DNA of 64,000 nucleotides from Erigeron canadensis. Lineage: Eukaryota > Streptophyta > Magnoliopsida > Asterales > Asteraceae. The notes beneath the pieces are model-generated. The model ran no database searches. It worked only from the letters and a program-made list of their open reading frames with translations, and was not told where the DNA came from. A program made the translations under genes and the position numbers. Shown one piece after another: positions 25,314-36,391 of the stretch (the first letter of the stretch is position 1; every line of letters starts with the position of its first letter). Where the stretch lies: the NCBI RefSeq assembly GCF_010389155.1, contig NC_057765.1, forward strand, positions 3,038,001-3,102,000. Reading direction: 5' to 3'.

Positions 25314-25841
25314 TTATTCTGGTTCCTCCTTTGATTTTTTGACCTCACTAATTTGTTTAGTTTGGTTGTAACTTGATTTTATCATTCCGACGCCTGATTT
25401 CTTTTGGAATAGTACCATGGCGTGGACTGTGGAAGGTACCATCTCCATTCGTTGTATTGCTGGTCTTCCCAGGAGAAGGTTGTATGGTGAGGGTGCTCGT
25501 ACTACAGTGAAGTCTAGGGTTTCCGTCCGTGCAAACGGAGGGTTCCCCAGGGTAACATCGAGATCTATTTCCCCCAGGGGCCATACGCGGTTTTTGGCGA
25601 ATCCTGCGAGTGGGCCTGTAGGGTTTGTCATTCTTGCCTTTATTGCTTTTGATAATTGCAGGAAGCAATGCTCATAAATAATGTCGCATTCGCTTCCATT
25701 ATCGATATATACTCTTCGTACTGAGATATCGAATATTAGTGCTTGTATTATTAATGGATCTTTGCAGGCTTTTTTTGTCTCCCAAAGCTGGAAAACATAG
25801 ATCTCTTGACTGGATTTGCAAGTCTTCTGGATCTTTTCGTT
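25314..25841 (-). pseudogene. Ty3/Gypsy (Tat lineage) protease remnant
   Basis: The minus frame is open from a TGA at 25842-25844. It passes the aspartic protease motif RRVYIDNGSECDIIYEHCF near 25680-25725 and the later PYNLLLGRPAIQRM, ending at a TAA (25314-25316). The same frame continues after the stop into the reverse-transcriptase part. Retroviral-type protease cleaves the Gag-Pol polyprotein in the particle. No gag is recognisable upstream; a leader and LTR follow almost at once. Confidence 0.8.
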
Positions 25842-25844
25842 TCA

Positions 25845-26036
25845 TGCTTGCTTTATTAGGATCTTTGCCGGCATACATTATTTGGATCTGAGCGTTAAAT
25901 CAGGGAATCTGACCGTTTTTGTGAGAAAAATTTTCCGGATTTTAACCTTTTTTGGTGTAAAATTTTTTGAATTTGAACCTTTTTTTTGATAAAGGTTGTG
26001 GTGATGAGTAGCGATTGTCCCGAGGATGGCGCCAAT
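25845..26036 (-). mobile_element. Primer-binding site and leader of the Tat element, gag deleted
   Basis: This stretch holds the PBS (26028-26034) and a T/A-rich leader, then runs straight into sequence near the protease. Full-length Tat elements have well over 1 kb of gag here, so an internal deletion is inferred. Confidence 0.6.
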
Positions 26037-26431
26037 TGTTTGTACAACGGATTAGGTTAAAGGATTTGGAGGTGTTTGATGGGTTGGACGGCGATTCCCT
26101 GCTGATAAGGTGTGAGAACCTTTTGTACGCCGGTTTAGATGTGTTTTAGATCTCTTAGGGTTTTGCCCGTGGATCTTGTATGTGTTTTAGGGTTTTGGCC
26201 GTAGTAGGCATAATGATAATGATTAGGGTTTTCCCCCTTTTATAGTTGCTTTTTCGTGGAGAATAAGTCTCTCACGCGTTTTGTATCTTTGGTAACGATC
26301 TCCTTTATTTAAGGAAGTGGTATGATCGTATCTTTTCATGTTTATCTTCTTTTTCCCAGACTATGTGATACTCTGGGTGATCTTTTTAGCCTACCTAGGG
26401 TGAGACTTTATCTTGGGTGACGGTGGGTACA
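26037..26431 (-). mobile_element. 5' LTR of the broken Tat element
   Basis: On the minus strand it runs from TGTACCCACC to GTACAAACA, about 395 bp; the outer limit could be 26434. A TATA box (CTATAAAAGGGGG, 26233-26245) points towards pol. A primer-binding site, TGGCGCC, starts at 26034, two bases past the LTR, and fits the 3' end of tRNA-Asp. Confidence 0.75.
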
Positions 26432-26589
26432 CCATCAATTTATGTGTTTACATGATGCTTATTTGTCAATCTTTTAAATCGAAGATGTCGATAATGTACT
26501 ATCCATGTAGGCTTAAATAACTATCTAATAAAAACGATGTGTACTTTCTTAAGTAACTTCCCTTGAAACACCCGGCAATATATGATAAT

Positions 26590-26785
26590 GGAAGGCCGAT
26601 GGTGGCTTTTGAAAAGTGCGGATCGAATTGACAACAAGAGGTCTAGGCTATGTTATTTTAACAGGGCCTATGCGCGCTAGATCGAGAGCCCCTCACCTAA
26701 TATCTTATAAGAGGAAAAACCCCTAATAGTTGAACCCGAATCTTCCCAAATTCAAACCCTCATGGAAGGACTAGGACTTCCTTAT
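26590..26785 (-). mobile_element. SINE, shared-tail family, copy 3
   Basis: Reverse-complement tail: TTTCCTCTTATAAGATATTA, then GGTGAGGGGCTCTCGATCTA and AAAATAACATAG. The promoter end is decayed, with GGGTTTGAATTTGG near 26750. It sits just outside the Tat 5' LTR. Confidence 0.5.
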
Positions 26786-28532
26786 CATTCATAAACAACA
26801 ATTTAGTTTAATTGTAAGTAAAACTTAATTATTATAAAAATAAAATGAAGTTAGAACAATATATTTAATTTTTTATTGATTGATTTAAAATAAATTAACA
26901 AATATGTAACTGAAGTAGTAAGAAATAATCTAACATAATACTCTAGCTTGAATGACAAATTCTCACATACAATATATATTTTACTTTTAAAGAAAATGAT
27001 CCGTACTGCAGATTTTATCTAAGTTTAAGTATTATTACTTTAAAAAAATTGCAAATTAAACCTTTGAATTTGATAAACATACATAACTCTCTCTGAATTT
27101 TACATAATCTCCTCCTGAATTTTACATAAACTCTCTATGCTTTACCTAAGATAGGTATTACATGTTTTACCTAACTTTTTCTCTTACTTGTATACTATAA
27201 ATAAATAAAAATATCAATCTCTTCTCCTTTTGCCATTTCACTTGCACTAATTTGTTGTTTGTACTAATACCGCTGGTGAACATGGGGACCAATACATTCA
27301 AAATGCATTTGGTAAGGGTAGGATGTCCAACAAAGAGAGTCGTAGGCTTCTAAATTGAGTAAATGTTGTCTCCATCTTTCTAATGGTATACTTGAATTAG
27401 ACAACCATCGACTCTTTTCTACATAGTGGCTAATCACGGCGTTTTCCTTTTTATATCTTTGGGTAATAAAAGTTTTTTATTTAAGTTTTGAATTGAGAAC
27501 ATTTTGCAAGAAGCTTTGTATCGTTAAGAAAACAATATTAGATCGCCTGTTAAAATAATATGGTTGCGTCCGGAATAAGTTATTGAATAATTCTTTACAA
27601 ACTTGCTAAAACTATATATGGTTCATATTATCGGTATTACTAACAGGCCACATATGAACCATGTATAGTTGTAACAAGTTTGTAGGAGATCCATGGTCAT
27701 AATTATTTATAGTGTAACTGTGTATATTAAGAAAGGTAAATTAATGCAATACTGATTAAACCCCTAAAATAGTTGATCCAACTTTTTATGTGAAAATTGG
27801 ATCAACTTTAACCATTGAATTAAATTCAATAATCAAGATTTAAACATCAAATTTTAATTTTGATTATCGGATTTAATCCAATAGTTAAAATTGATTCTAA
27901 AATAATTGTTCTTTTTTAACAGAAAATCATATTTATGTGTGTGTGCACGTGCATGTATGCAAGGATTTTGCAAATCCTTGTTAAAAAGCTTTACTTTGTT
28001 AATTTGATCTCTTTTTTTTTTCCTAACTTTGATAGAATATAAATAGGTTAGTATATGTTTTTTCTTCCGCACTTGAAAAGCGATTATTTTTCCCTATTAT
28101 TTTGATGTGTAAGTTAATGAAAGTATCTTATTGGTAGCTCGCAAACATTCAATTATTTATATTGGTACAACCATTTTCGAATAGCTCTTACAATTTTCTT
28201 TTTTTAGACATTTAATATGTACTGATAGTAATGGTGATAAATCTGATTTCATGATAAGACACATTCAATCCCATACAATAAAATTTCATACTAATAATTT
28301 GACATGACTTTACACTTAAACAAAAAGGTACAAAATTCTTTAAAATCATTGAAACAAGGTGGACTTGTGGGAGGACTAAATAAATAAATAATAAATGAAC
28401 AAGGGGAGTTAGTAAAAAAAAAATTAAATATATTTCTCAAATACAAAAAAAATAAAGGTGTGGGGTATCATAAGTTTCATTATACCTCTATTATTCTTCT
28501 TGGGATTGGTGGTAAAAAGTCCTCCATTCTCC
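26786..28532. other. Intergenic, upstream of MIR396
   Basis: Contains only the hairpin at 27596-27683. The last few hundred bases before 28533 are presumably promoter, but no further element can be named. Confidence 0.4.
27596..27683. repeat. 88-bp near-perfect hairpin
   Basis: Arms of about 32 nt (ACAAACTTG...ATGGTTCATAT) pair with three mismatches around a loop of about 20 nt. The flanks pair poorly. It may be a small MITE or an RNA hairpin locus. The arms do not match a miRNA family I know. Confidence 0.7.
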
Positions 28533-28540
28533 TATAAATA
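28533..28540 (+). promoter_or_regulatory. TATA box of the MIR396 transcript
   Basis: TATAAATA sits in CTCCTATAAATACTCACACC, about 140 bp before the MIR396 hairpin, followed by a pyrimidine-rich leader. Transcription probably starts near 28565-28575. A telobox palindrome (AACCCTAATTAGGGTT, 28633-28648) lies between the TATA box and the hairpin. Confidence 0.65.
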
Positions 28541-28672
28541 CTCACACCTTTCCTTCATATCTGCACACCCTGCAACAAACCCCCTCTTTCTCTGCTGCAC
28601 AATCTTTGTGTTTTTCAATATGTCTTTTCAAGAACCCTAATTAGGGTTTTCATGAAATAGATTAATATGATT

Positions 28673-28791
28673 CTGTTTCTATTCTTCCACGGCTTTCTTG
28701 AACTGCAAAGGTTTCGATCTATTAGATCTATGTTTTTTTTTATACATATAATGTTTTGCGGTTCAATAAAGCCGTGGGAAGATAGAAACAG
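28673..28791 (+). ncRNA. MIR396: MIR396 precursor hairpin
   Basis: The 5' arm at 28685-28705 reads as miR396 (TTCCACGGCTTTCTTGAAC, then TG), differing from the common form at position 7 (G for A). The 3' arm at 28761-28781 (GTTCAATAAAGCCGTGGGAA, then G) matches miR396a-3p with C for U at the partnering site, so the pair is kept. The stem extends outward (CTGTTTCTAT against ATAGAAACAG) and the loop is about 55 nt. miR396 is known to repress GRF growth-regulating factor mRNAs. A TATA box lies about 140 bp upstream. There is no protein-coding competitor on either strand. Confidence 0.93.
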
Positions 28792-30289
28792 TATCACCAC
28801 AAGAAGTAAAGAGACATAATTATCTCTTATCTTTAATTTGTTGTTTTTATTTCTAGCTTGATAGTTTCAATTCAATTTTTCTTAATCTTTTTTCGTGTTT
28901 TTAGTTTTTAATCTTATATGTTTAGTTTTTGAAACTTATTATTACAGGCCAAGACCCAGAATTATTACATTACAATTTTTATTTAGAAATTGTAGTTTAG
29001 ATATCAGATTTGACTATTAATTATATGTTATGAATATTTAATCTTTTGTTTTGCAGGTGAAAAAAGACTCTTGAATTATCTAGGTATGTTATTTTACAGT
29101 ATGTAACTTTTTAATTTATGGGGTTTTCTTCAGTTGTTCATTGGGCCATATAATTACTAATGTACGCATGTTGATTTGTCTTTTTTTTTTCTATGTTATG
29201 TAAATTTAGTATATGTATATATGTTTATATATGTGTATAGGTGTAGATATCATGTTGGAATGGATCATATTATGGATATATATATATATATAATTCGGTA
29301 TGGGTAAATTTTAGATTTGTATATTTCTTTTTGCAAAAAAGAACAACTATAGATATGTGTGTGGCCTATGCATCTTAAAGAAGATTCAAATTGAGATTAG
29401 TCACCTTTCACATCTTTGAGTATTGGTTTATTAATTATTATTTCAAAAGAGTTGATAATTAAAATGCAAAAATTATATAGATCATATATAGAAACAGGCC
29501 AAAAAAAATTGGAGTTTAATGAATATAGTAGGGTACCAATCTATAATGTATGTCAATGGACCACAAGAATACAAATTCACCTTTCTCATATAACCCCTCC
29601 CTTTACCAACTTAGCTCAGACACAACTCTAAAGCCATTCATGTGAATTAGGTAAAAAAACATGTGATTGATGGGCAATTTTAGTGTTTATTTGATAAATT
29701 TGTCTAAAAATATTTTTTGTAAAACTTGTTGCCTTTTATTTTCTCGAGTGACAAAATTTGCTATCATCCTATAATTAAATTTCAATTGGTTGGTGATCTA
29801 TCCTTTTGTCATATTTTTGTAGAACTTGTTGTCTTTTATACACACTTGATCCATTAGCTTTCCAAACGAGTAAGCATATGTATATGTAGAGATTAATTGG
29901 AAGGACGACTAACCATGTCAGATTTTGTTTTTGAGTTGAGCTAGCTCTTGTGACTATAGATACACAAAAAGGGCTATCGTCTATGAGGCCAAAAACTTCG
30001 GGCTTCATAATGTCTTCATTAACCTTATAGGACGTACTTACATTATGGCATTAGAGTCCTTTGCATATATTTCAATTTAATGGAGTGTATATAATCGCAT
30101 ATATATGGGTCTTTAAAATACTTCTACACATGTATGATGATAAAAAAAAAAAAAAAAATGTTTTCATAAGAAGATCTCCAATACAAGGTTGGATAATATC
30201 ATTTTATATATTTGAAGAAAACGTCTTTCTTGTCGGAGAATGGAATGTTGAAAACTTGACATATTCCAAGTCTACTTAGGATGCCGAGC
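28792..30289. other. Downstream of MIR396
   Basis: Probably includes the rest of the MIR396 transcript (possible intron near 28870-29055, ending TTTTGCAG). No protein gene is supported. Confidence 0.35.
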
Positions 30290-30745
30290 AAGAGGTTCCG
30301 GTAGTCAGCTTTGAGTATGAGTGTAAAAGAGTCGAGCCGAGTCCCATCTTGATACTGCCCGAGCTCGAGATCGAAATCGGGTTCATTCGAACTTTAGGAT
30401 TTAAACTCAAGTTTGGCTGATGTATTAAGAAAGCTCAAGCTCAACTCGGTTGTCTAAAAATAAACGAGTTCGAGCTTGGTTCAAGCTCGACTTGTTTAGG
30501 CCCAGCTAGATTAGTATATGAAAACTCGATTAATATAATAATATGTGTAAATATATATAATATATGAAAGCTCGTTTAGGCTTGCGAGCTTAACCGAGTT
30601 ATGTATTCGAGGTTCGAGATTGGGCTCGATTAATAAACGAGTCAATTGTTAAGCTCGTATTTGACTCGAGCTCCTTTAGACTTTTTACGAATCGAATTCG
30701 AATAGTTCGCAAGCAGATTTGACTCATTTACTCCTTAGCTTTGAC
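30290..30745. repeat. Dispersed GAGCTCGA-rich repeat
   Basis: Motifs GAGCTCGAG, AGCTCAAGCTC, AACGAGTTCGAGC and CTCGACTTGTTTA recur through the stretch. It is a widespread plant intergenic repeat of unclear class. No coding capacity. Confidence 0.5.
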
Positions 30746-31119
30746 CCATTAGGGCTTTGTTCACCTTTAATTAAGTATATAAAATTTGTTTATTATATAT
30801 TATTTATATATTTAAACATAGAAATGATTATGTAAAAAGAAATATAGAAATGGGTGTTTGAATAGTATCTTTTATTGTACTTTAAAATTAAGAATTTAAG
30901 ACAAATACAGATTACTTAATACAATTTATGTAATAGTTGAAGTCAAACCATAATTTAGGAAACATAACTATTTCATATGGGGTGTCATTACTGAAACCGA
31001 ATTACGAGTAATATTTACCTTTCATAAATTTATAATTGATTATAATAACATATGGTGAAGGATAAATGAGTGAACATTTTATAGTAACATATGAATTATG
31101 ATATACATGTAATTTCCAT

Positions 31120-31405
31120 CATAGCTCAGTGGTTGAACACCAATTTTACATACTGGAGGTCTCGAGTTTGAGACATGGGAATGACATTTGAAAGAATTTC
31201 ACAATAAAGTTCTTCAATGAAGCAGGTTTGTCCTCCAGTGAAGCAGGTTTGAGTCCTGCAGAAAGGGCAGGTTTTTATCCCAATTAAATGTGGTGGCTTC
31301 GGGCGGTTTAATTGAGAGTTTTTCCTCCTACTAAGTATTGATGGTGAGGGGGCTCTCTAACGTGGATCCGATTAAGACAACGTAAATTAGATCCTCTATT
31401 ACGAA
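31120..31405 (+). mobile_element. SINE, shared-tail family, copy 4
   Basis: A good A box, TAGCTCAGTGG (31122-31132), and two B-box-like sites (GAGTTTGAGAC near 31165; GGTTTGAGTCC at 31246-31256) precede the tail CTCCTACTAAGTATTGATGG, GGGGGCTCTCTAACGTGGAT, ATTAAGACAACG. The doubled GAAGCAGGTTTG segment explains the extra B box. Confidence 0.65.
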
Positions 31406-33093
31406 CAAATAATCCACATTTAAAAAAAAACATATGATACAGATGATTAAAAACATCAAAAGTTCAATTCAGGTTATTATAAAATGAATATTTCATATGG
31501 TTTATTATTTAAAAATTATAAAATAAAAATAACGATTTATCAATTGTAAGATTGTTCATTATCACATTTATTATACGTGGAGACGGAAAGTTCTTGGTTT
31601 TAATTCTTGGCAAGAGAAAATGTTTTCATGAGGAACAGAGATAGAGTTTCCCAATATGAATTTTTTTTTGAGAGATAGAGTTTCCCAATATGAATTTCTT
31701 TTTGAGCTGAAGTTAAAGATATGAAGAGGCATGTTACTATAACCAAATTTACCATTTAAAAATAATAATAATAAAAATATAGATGGTAGTTTTGCAATGC
31801 GCAACGGATGACTTTTCAAAGATTTTGGTATATTAATGTTGAAATCAACTTTAAAAATAAAAATTCAATAAAGTTTTTATATGTAACCATGGATTTCAAA
31901 TTATTTAACACGGAAATATATAAAATTTTATTATTTATTTATTGGTGAAATGTTTAAAAGTTGAAATAGTTGACCAAAATCATTTATATATTTATTAGTG
32001 AGATTATCAAAATAACTTTCTGTTTTCATGTGTCCCCCAAATTTTATTTTTTTTTTTATTTTTTTATTTTTATTTTTTTTTTTGCGATACAAGAGATTTG
32101 TCTCACTTCATTTACAACAATCAGTACTACAAAACTGTGACGAATTTTGAAAATAATCACAATTAGCAATACAAACTTTTGGATTTTAATAATGTTGCTG
32201 ATTAAACAAGAAGACATTTTACTAACTTTAGTCGACAATTACCTTTACTTTTAATTCTTCTTTAATTATAAAGGTAATTATATTATGATTGTCCACTAAT
32301 ATTGTTGGAACAAACCCAAACAAATTTGATTAAATCACAAATTACTTTAAACATTATTATTAATCTATTCAAATGAATGGCAATGATGCTGACTAGGCTA
32401 CATTGCTGACTGAGTTAGGTACGGGTCCAACAATCTAGACTGTACGTACATTATCAAGTCGATAGTCGCATTGGAAACGACTTTATATATACGCAATAGT
32501 CTAATAAAGGATTTCTTAAAACAAAGTTTATATGTATATAATCTTATGAGTACTTCTAATGAAAAATATAACAATCAAATTGACATACGTTTTCATAGAA
32601 TTAAAAGTTCAATAAAAATCTATTTGTCTTTGAGCTATAGCTTAACTAGACATTAATGGTGTTGATGAGGCTTAGAAACCATTTGATCTTAGGTTCTAAG
32701 TCTTCACCATAAAGGGTTTTCCTATTAAATAGGTTTTCTTTTACTTAAACATGGTGTGAGCAAAAAATGCTCTTTAATCCTAAAACATGAATTTTCCAGA
32801 TTAATTGGATTTTCTTCAAATAATTGAAAATGAATACATGAATAAACATTGCCAGTGAACCCAATTTATCATTCTAAATAAATAAAAAAATAAAGATCTA
32901 TTTAATATATGTATCAAAACACCAAATTGGGTGTTTTAATATGAAAATTCATCTCTAACCTAAACAATCAATAATTTAATGTAGTTTCAAATACAAGATT
33001 AAAATTTTGAGACTTTTTAAATTTGGAGTAACACTAGCATTAGTACTACAAATATTAACATAAGTGTATTTTGCATTTATCTATAGTGTATTA
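31406..33093. other. Intergenic, nothing recognised
   Basis: AT-rich with T/A runs near 32040-32085. No gene. Confidence 0.4.
31639..31705. repeat. 34-bp tandem duplication
   Basis: AGATAGAGTTTCCCAATATG plus ATTT is repeated once at an offset of 34 bp. No other feature is nearby. Confidence 0.85.
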
Positions 33094-33266
33094 TATATAA
33101 AAGGGGTTTGCTAAATACAGCCCTTAGGGCTGTGTTTAAGGTGCATAAATTGTTTGTATATTTACCATGAAAATCAGGGGCGGACTTTTAATATAGAAGG
33201 TACAAGTTTTTTTATGCACGTTAAATACAGTCATTAGGGTTGTATTTAGCATTTCCCTATATAAAA
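33094..33266. mobile_element. MITE (Mutator-type), 155 bp, same family as 724-897
   Basis: The element spans 33103-33257. Its ends are GGGGTTTGCTAAATACAGCC and the inverse GGGAAATGCTAAATACAACC. The 9-bp duplication TATATAAAA lies at 33094-33102 and 33258-33266. The core AAAATCAGGGGCGGAC matches the copy near position 810 in reverse. Confidence 0.82.
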
Positions 33267-34140
33267 TACATGTCTTTTTCTTTCTATCAAGTTACGATTC
33301 AATCTACCTATTTCGTTCCTCACTTTAATTACTTGTATATATATTTCCAATTCCAAATTGATGTACCAAAAATACCTCAATTGAAATGATTACAACTCTT
33401 ATCCTTCAACTTTAAAAATAATTACATATATTATTCTCTTTAATATCAATTACTTTTTTATCAATACCATACAATCATACACTATTAATGCACGCATGAT
33501 GGTGATGGTGGTAATGACGACGAGTAGTACTAATATGGATTGTTTTGTAAAAGTAATTCATTTAAATGATGACGGTTTACTATTTTGGGAGTTCGATCAA
33601 AAATATTGATGATGTAAATTATTTCAATTAAGTATTTTTAGTAGACTATACATGTAGGTTTAAACTCAAGTTTTGCCTTATCTTGCCAGTTGACGAAGAC
33701 GTCGATCGAGAGGAAGGAATGAATTTCCTATGCATGCATAGATTTAAAATGTATTTCAATAAAGTTCTAATCATCAAAATTTAACAAAGATTGAAGCATT
33801 TTGTGATGAATATATGCATTAATTAAAGATGCGCTAAATTTAAAGAAAGTAATCTTTTTGACTTTTTATTCATCACTTTATGTGCTAATTATTTGAATAA
33901 GTGGCCGGCTAATAAAGTTTAGACTAACCTTTAAAAAGAAAAGAAAAGTTAAGATTAGACAGCATAATTTAGCTGTTTGATTAATTATTAAAAAGGTTTC
34001 TTATGTATATATATTCATACGAGTACAATTAAACTGATCGAATCCACCATATATTGTCATACTAAATTAATCGCGACGATCTCCATGAATGTTGATATGG
34101 TTGTTTTTTTATGTTCTTTTATAGTCACTGCCATTATTGT

Positions 34141-34177
<37 letters not shown>

Positions 34178-34501
34178 TATATACTAATAATTTTAGTTGT
34201 AGGCGAGTAACCATTAATTATTTTTGAAAAGAATTTGATCAACATAAAAAAGATCTTGTGTCTCTCATAATTATTAATGTCACAAAATGATATGATGTTG
34301 GAAACTTTCGCTCCAACTTAGACTAGATAATAGAAATTTTCGCCTCTAGTTTTTCATGCACATCGAGATATATACATAATTCGTGTGCACATACTTAATT
34401 AGAATAAACTCGCAAAGTTTATACAACACAGCAAGTCGAAGCAATAATTAAAAGTCATGACTTTTCATTCAAGACAACTGAAATTCTTCGCCTTTTATGC
34501 A
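33267..34501. other. Intergenic, nothing recognised
   Basis: AT-rich; only a TA microsatellite. Confidence 0.4.
34141..34175. repeat. (TA)n microsatellite
   Basis: A long uninterrupted TA run. Shorter runs lie at 701-718, 17461-17484, 29277-29292 and 47299-47317. A (CT)n run lies in SNAP43 intron 1 near 42520-42539. Confidence 0.95.
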
Positions 34502-34798
34502 TCAATTGTTAGCTTTTATAATTAGTAGTGCGTGTTTTGTAAATATGTATTTGTAATGTCTTTAATGTTTATCATGTTTAGATAAAGGGTTTGTCTTGTT
34601 ATTATCCATGTACTTGTTTGTATTTATGAAGGGGGTTTAAGTGCAATTTATATGCCTATATAAACCCCCCACATGTAATGAAACTTAACCTTTTGCCTAT
34701 TTAATTATTCTATGTTCTAATACCTACTTTCTCTCCAAATACTTACTTTCCCTTCTTCATAAAGGTTCACGACACCTTTTAGCATACATTACATCAAT
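34502..34798 (+). mobile_element. Short solo LTR, probably Copia-type, 287 bp
   Basis: The LTR spans 34507-34793, from TGTTAGC to CATTACA, flanked by the exact 5-bp duplication TCAAT (34502-34506 and 34794-34798). It contains a TATA box (TATATAAA, 34657-34664) and a T-rich transcript-like tail. No coding part remains. Confidence 0.75.
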
Positions 34799-35170
34799 TT
34801 TAACTGTTATGTGACTTCACAAAATTCATAATATGAGACTTCGACTTTCTCCCTTCATTTTTAGTTACCATTGTAGTATTGGTGGTAATTTGTTCCGGTT
34901 TGTTTTTCTCTAAGTTGACTTCGCAGTGTGTTTATCTTTCACGGGTCAAAACTCAAAAGGGGTAAAATCCTTGAAAGTCAAGCCAAAAAAGCAATGGGCC
35001 AAACGGGTCAAAATTTGCGCAAATGCTCTCACATAATTCCATTAGAGAACCCTGAAATAATTTTTCTAAGATAAAGTATGGATGATCTTATCTAAGGCAT
35101 TACTTAGTTATAGAATTCAAAACGATGGATGCTAAACAGGTCAATCTGTATTTTAAAGTTGAGCGTTTCA

Positions 35171-35374
35171 TCAATCAAATAACTCGATCCCTTGCTTTCT
35201 TAATCTCCCTTTTGGTGCGTACCCGTCAACCATAGCCATATTAGACACCACATTTCTCCTTGCCATTTCATTAAACGCACTGCTTCTCAATCTTTTCAAG
35301 CTTGATAAAACCCAGTAACCATAGCATTCCACGACGTTATATTCCTCCTGTGTCACGGTATGAAAATGAATCAT
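35171..35374 (-). pseudogene. PPR repeat relic
   Basis: A 67-residue frame contains FNEMARRNVVSNMAMVDGYA followed by GRLRKQGIELFD. This fits the pentatricopeptide pattern in which one repeat ends in ELFDEM and the next begins with NVVSW-MIDGY. The conserved Trp is lost, and two stops follow ELFD where EM is expected. No flanking repeats are readable. It is a small dead fragment of an organellar RNA-binding protein gene. Confidence 0.45.
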
Positions 35375-36391
35375 TCATACAACCATTTTTCTATATAACC
35401 CAACGATCATCGAGTTCAATGAAATGACATTTGTAAGTGGCTCTATACCATACATGTATCTAAGTATGTGATACAAGTCTTCATTTGTTTAACAATTATA
35501 ACAAATGTATGTATAAAGGTGAATAGTATCACTACAAGAAAAATAATTTTCTAATAAAAACTTTAAGGTTAAATGCAAATTTCGTTCATTTGGTTTTCCA
35601 AAAAAATGACTTACCACCTAAAACCCCAACCCCCACCCCCACCAAATCATCGTATCCACTTTCATCGTTGTTACATCCAAACACATAGACTAATAGACTT
35701 GGCACTTAATAAATTTAATAAGAAATACTTAATAAAAAAAATCTAATAAATAAAAAATAATTGCATTAACGAAATTCATAAAAACATTATCTATATATCC
35801 ATCATTCATATAATTAATTCCATTTAATTAATGCATGGTTAAAAAAACAAACATGTTTACTTTTTTAAAGAAAACTCACACTTACAAAATTTAATGGATT
35901 TTTCTAATGAAAATATAAAAGGCATAAACAACTCATACTTTACCATTTTAAAATTTTTTATGATAAAGATATACTGTACCTGTGGTTGTTGTTTTCAAAA
36001 AAATAATAATATTAGTATCATCAGTTTTGATATATTTCATAAATATACAACAATTTATGTCTACTATACAACTAGTTAATGCATAATAATGATAAATGTA
36101 TCAAAAGACATGATAAAAATATCATTACCCTACCTTTTCAAAAACCCAACTTAGAATGGGTATTTTACGCTTATTTCAAAGTTTAATAAATTTAAAATCT
36201 TTCTTTATTTTTCCAAGATCATATAATTATATTTCTTTCAACTTGTTTCTAAAAAGGAAAAGTTATAAAAATGTAATATTTTTTACTCAAAATTAATGAT
36301 AAGGGGAACTTATTTAAGTTTCATCTACTAGAAGGATTTTATTGTTAAAATTTTTTTTCCAATAAAGGTAATACCGTTAGTTTTTACCCTT
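35375..36391. other. Intergenic with an isolated CACTA-like end
   Basis: CACTACAAGAAAAATAATTT at 35530 looks like a CACTA terminus, but no partner end was found. The rest is AT-rich. Confidence 0.35.

Noticed and set aside
31120..31260. tRNA gene suggested by TAGCTCAGTGG and GGTTTGAGTCC
   Set aside because: No acceptor or anticodon stem; spacing and tail fit a SINE.
35530..35550. CACTA terminus
   Set aside because: Only one end is present; no inverted partner or 3-bp duplication found, so not called as an element.
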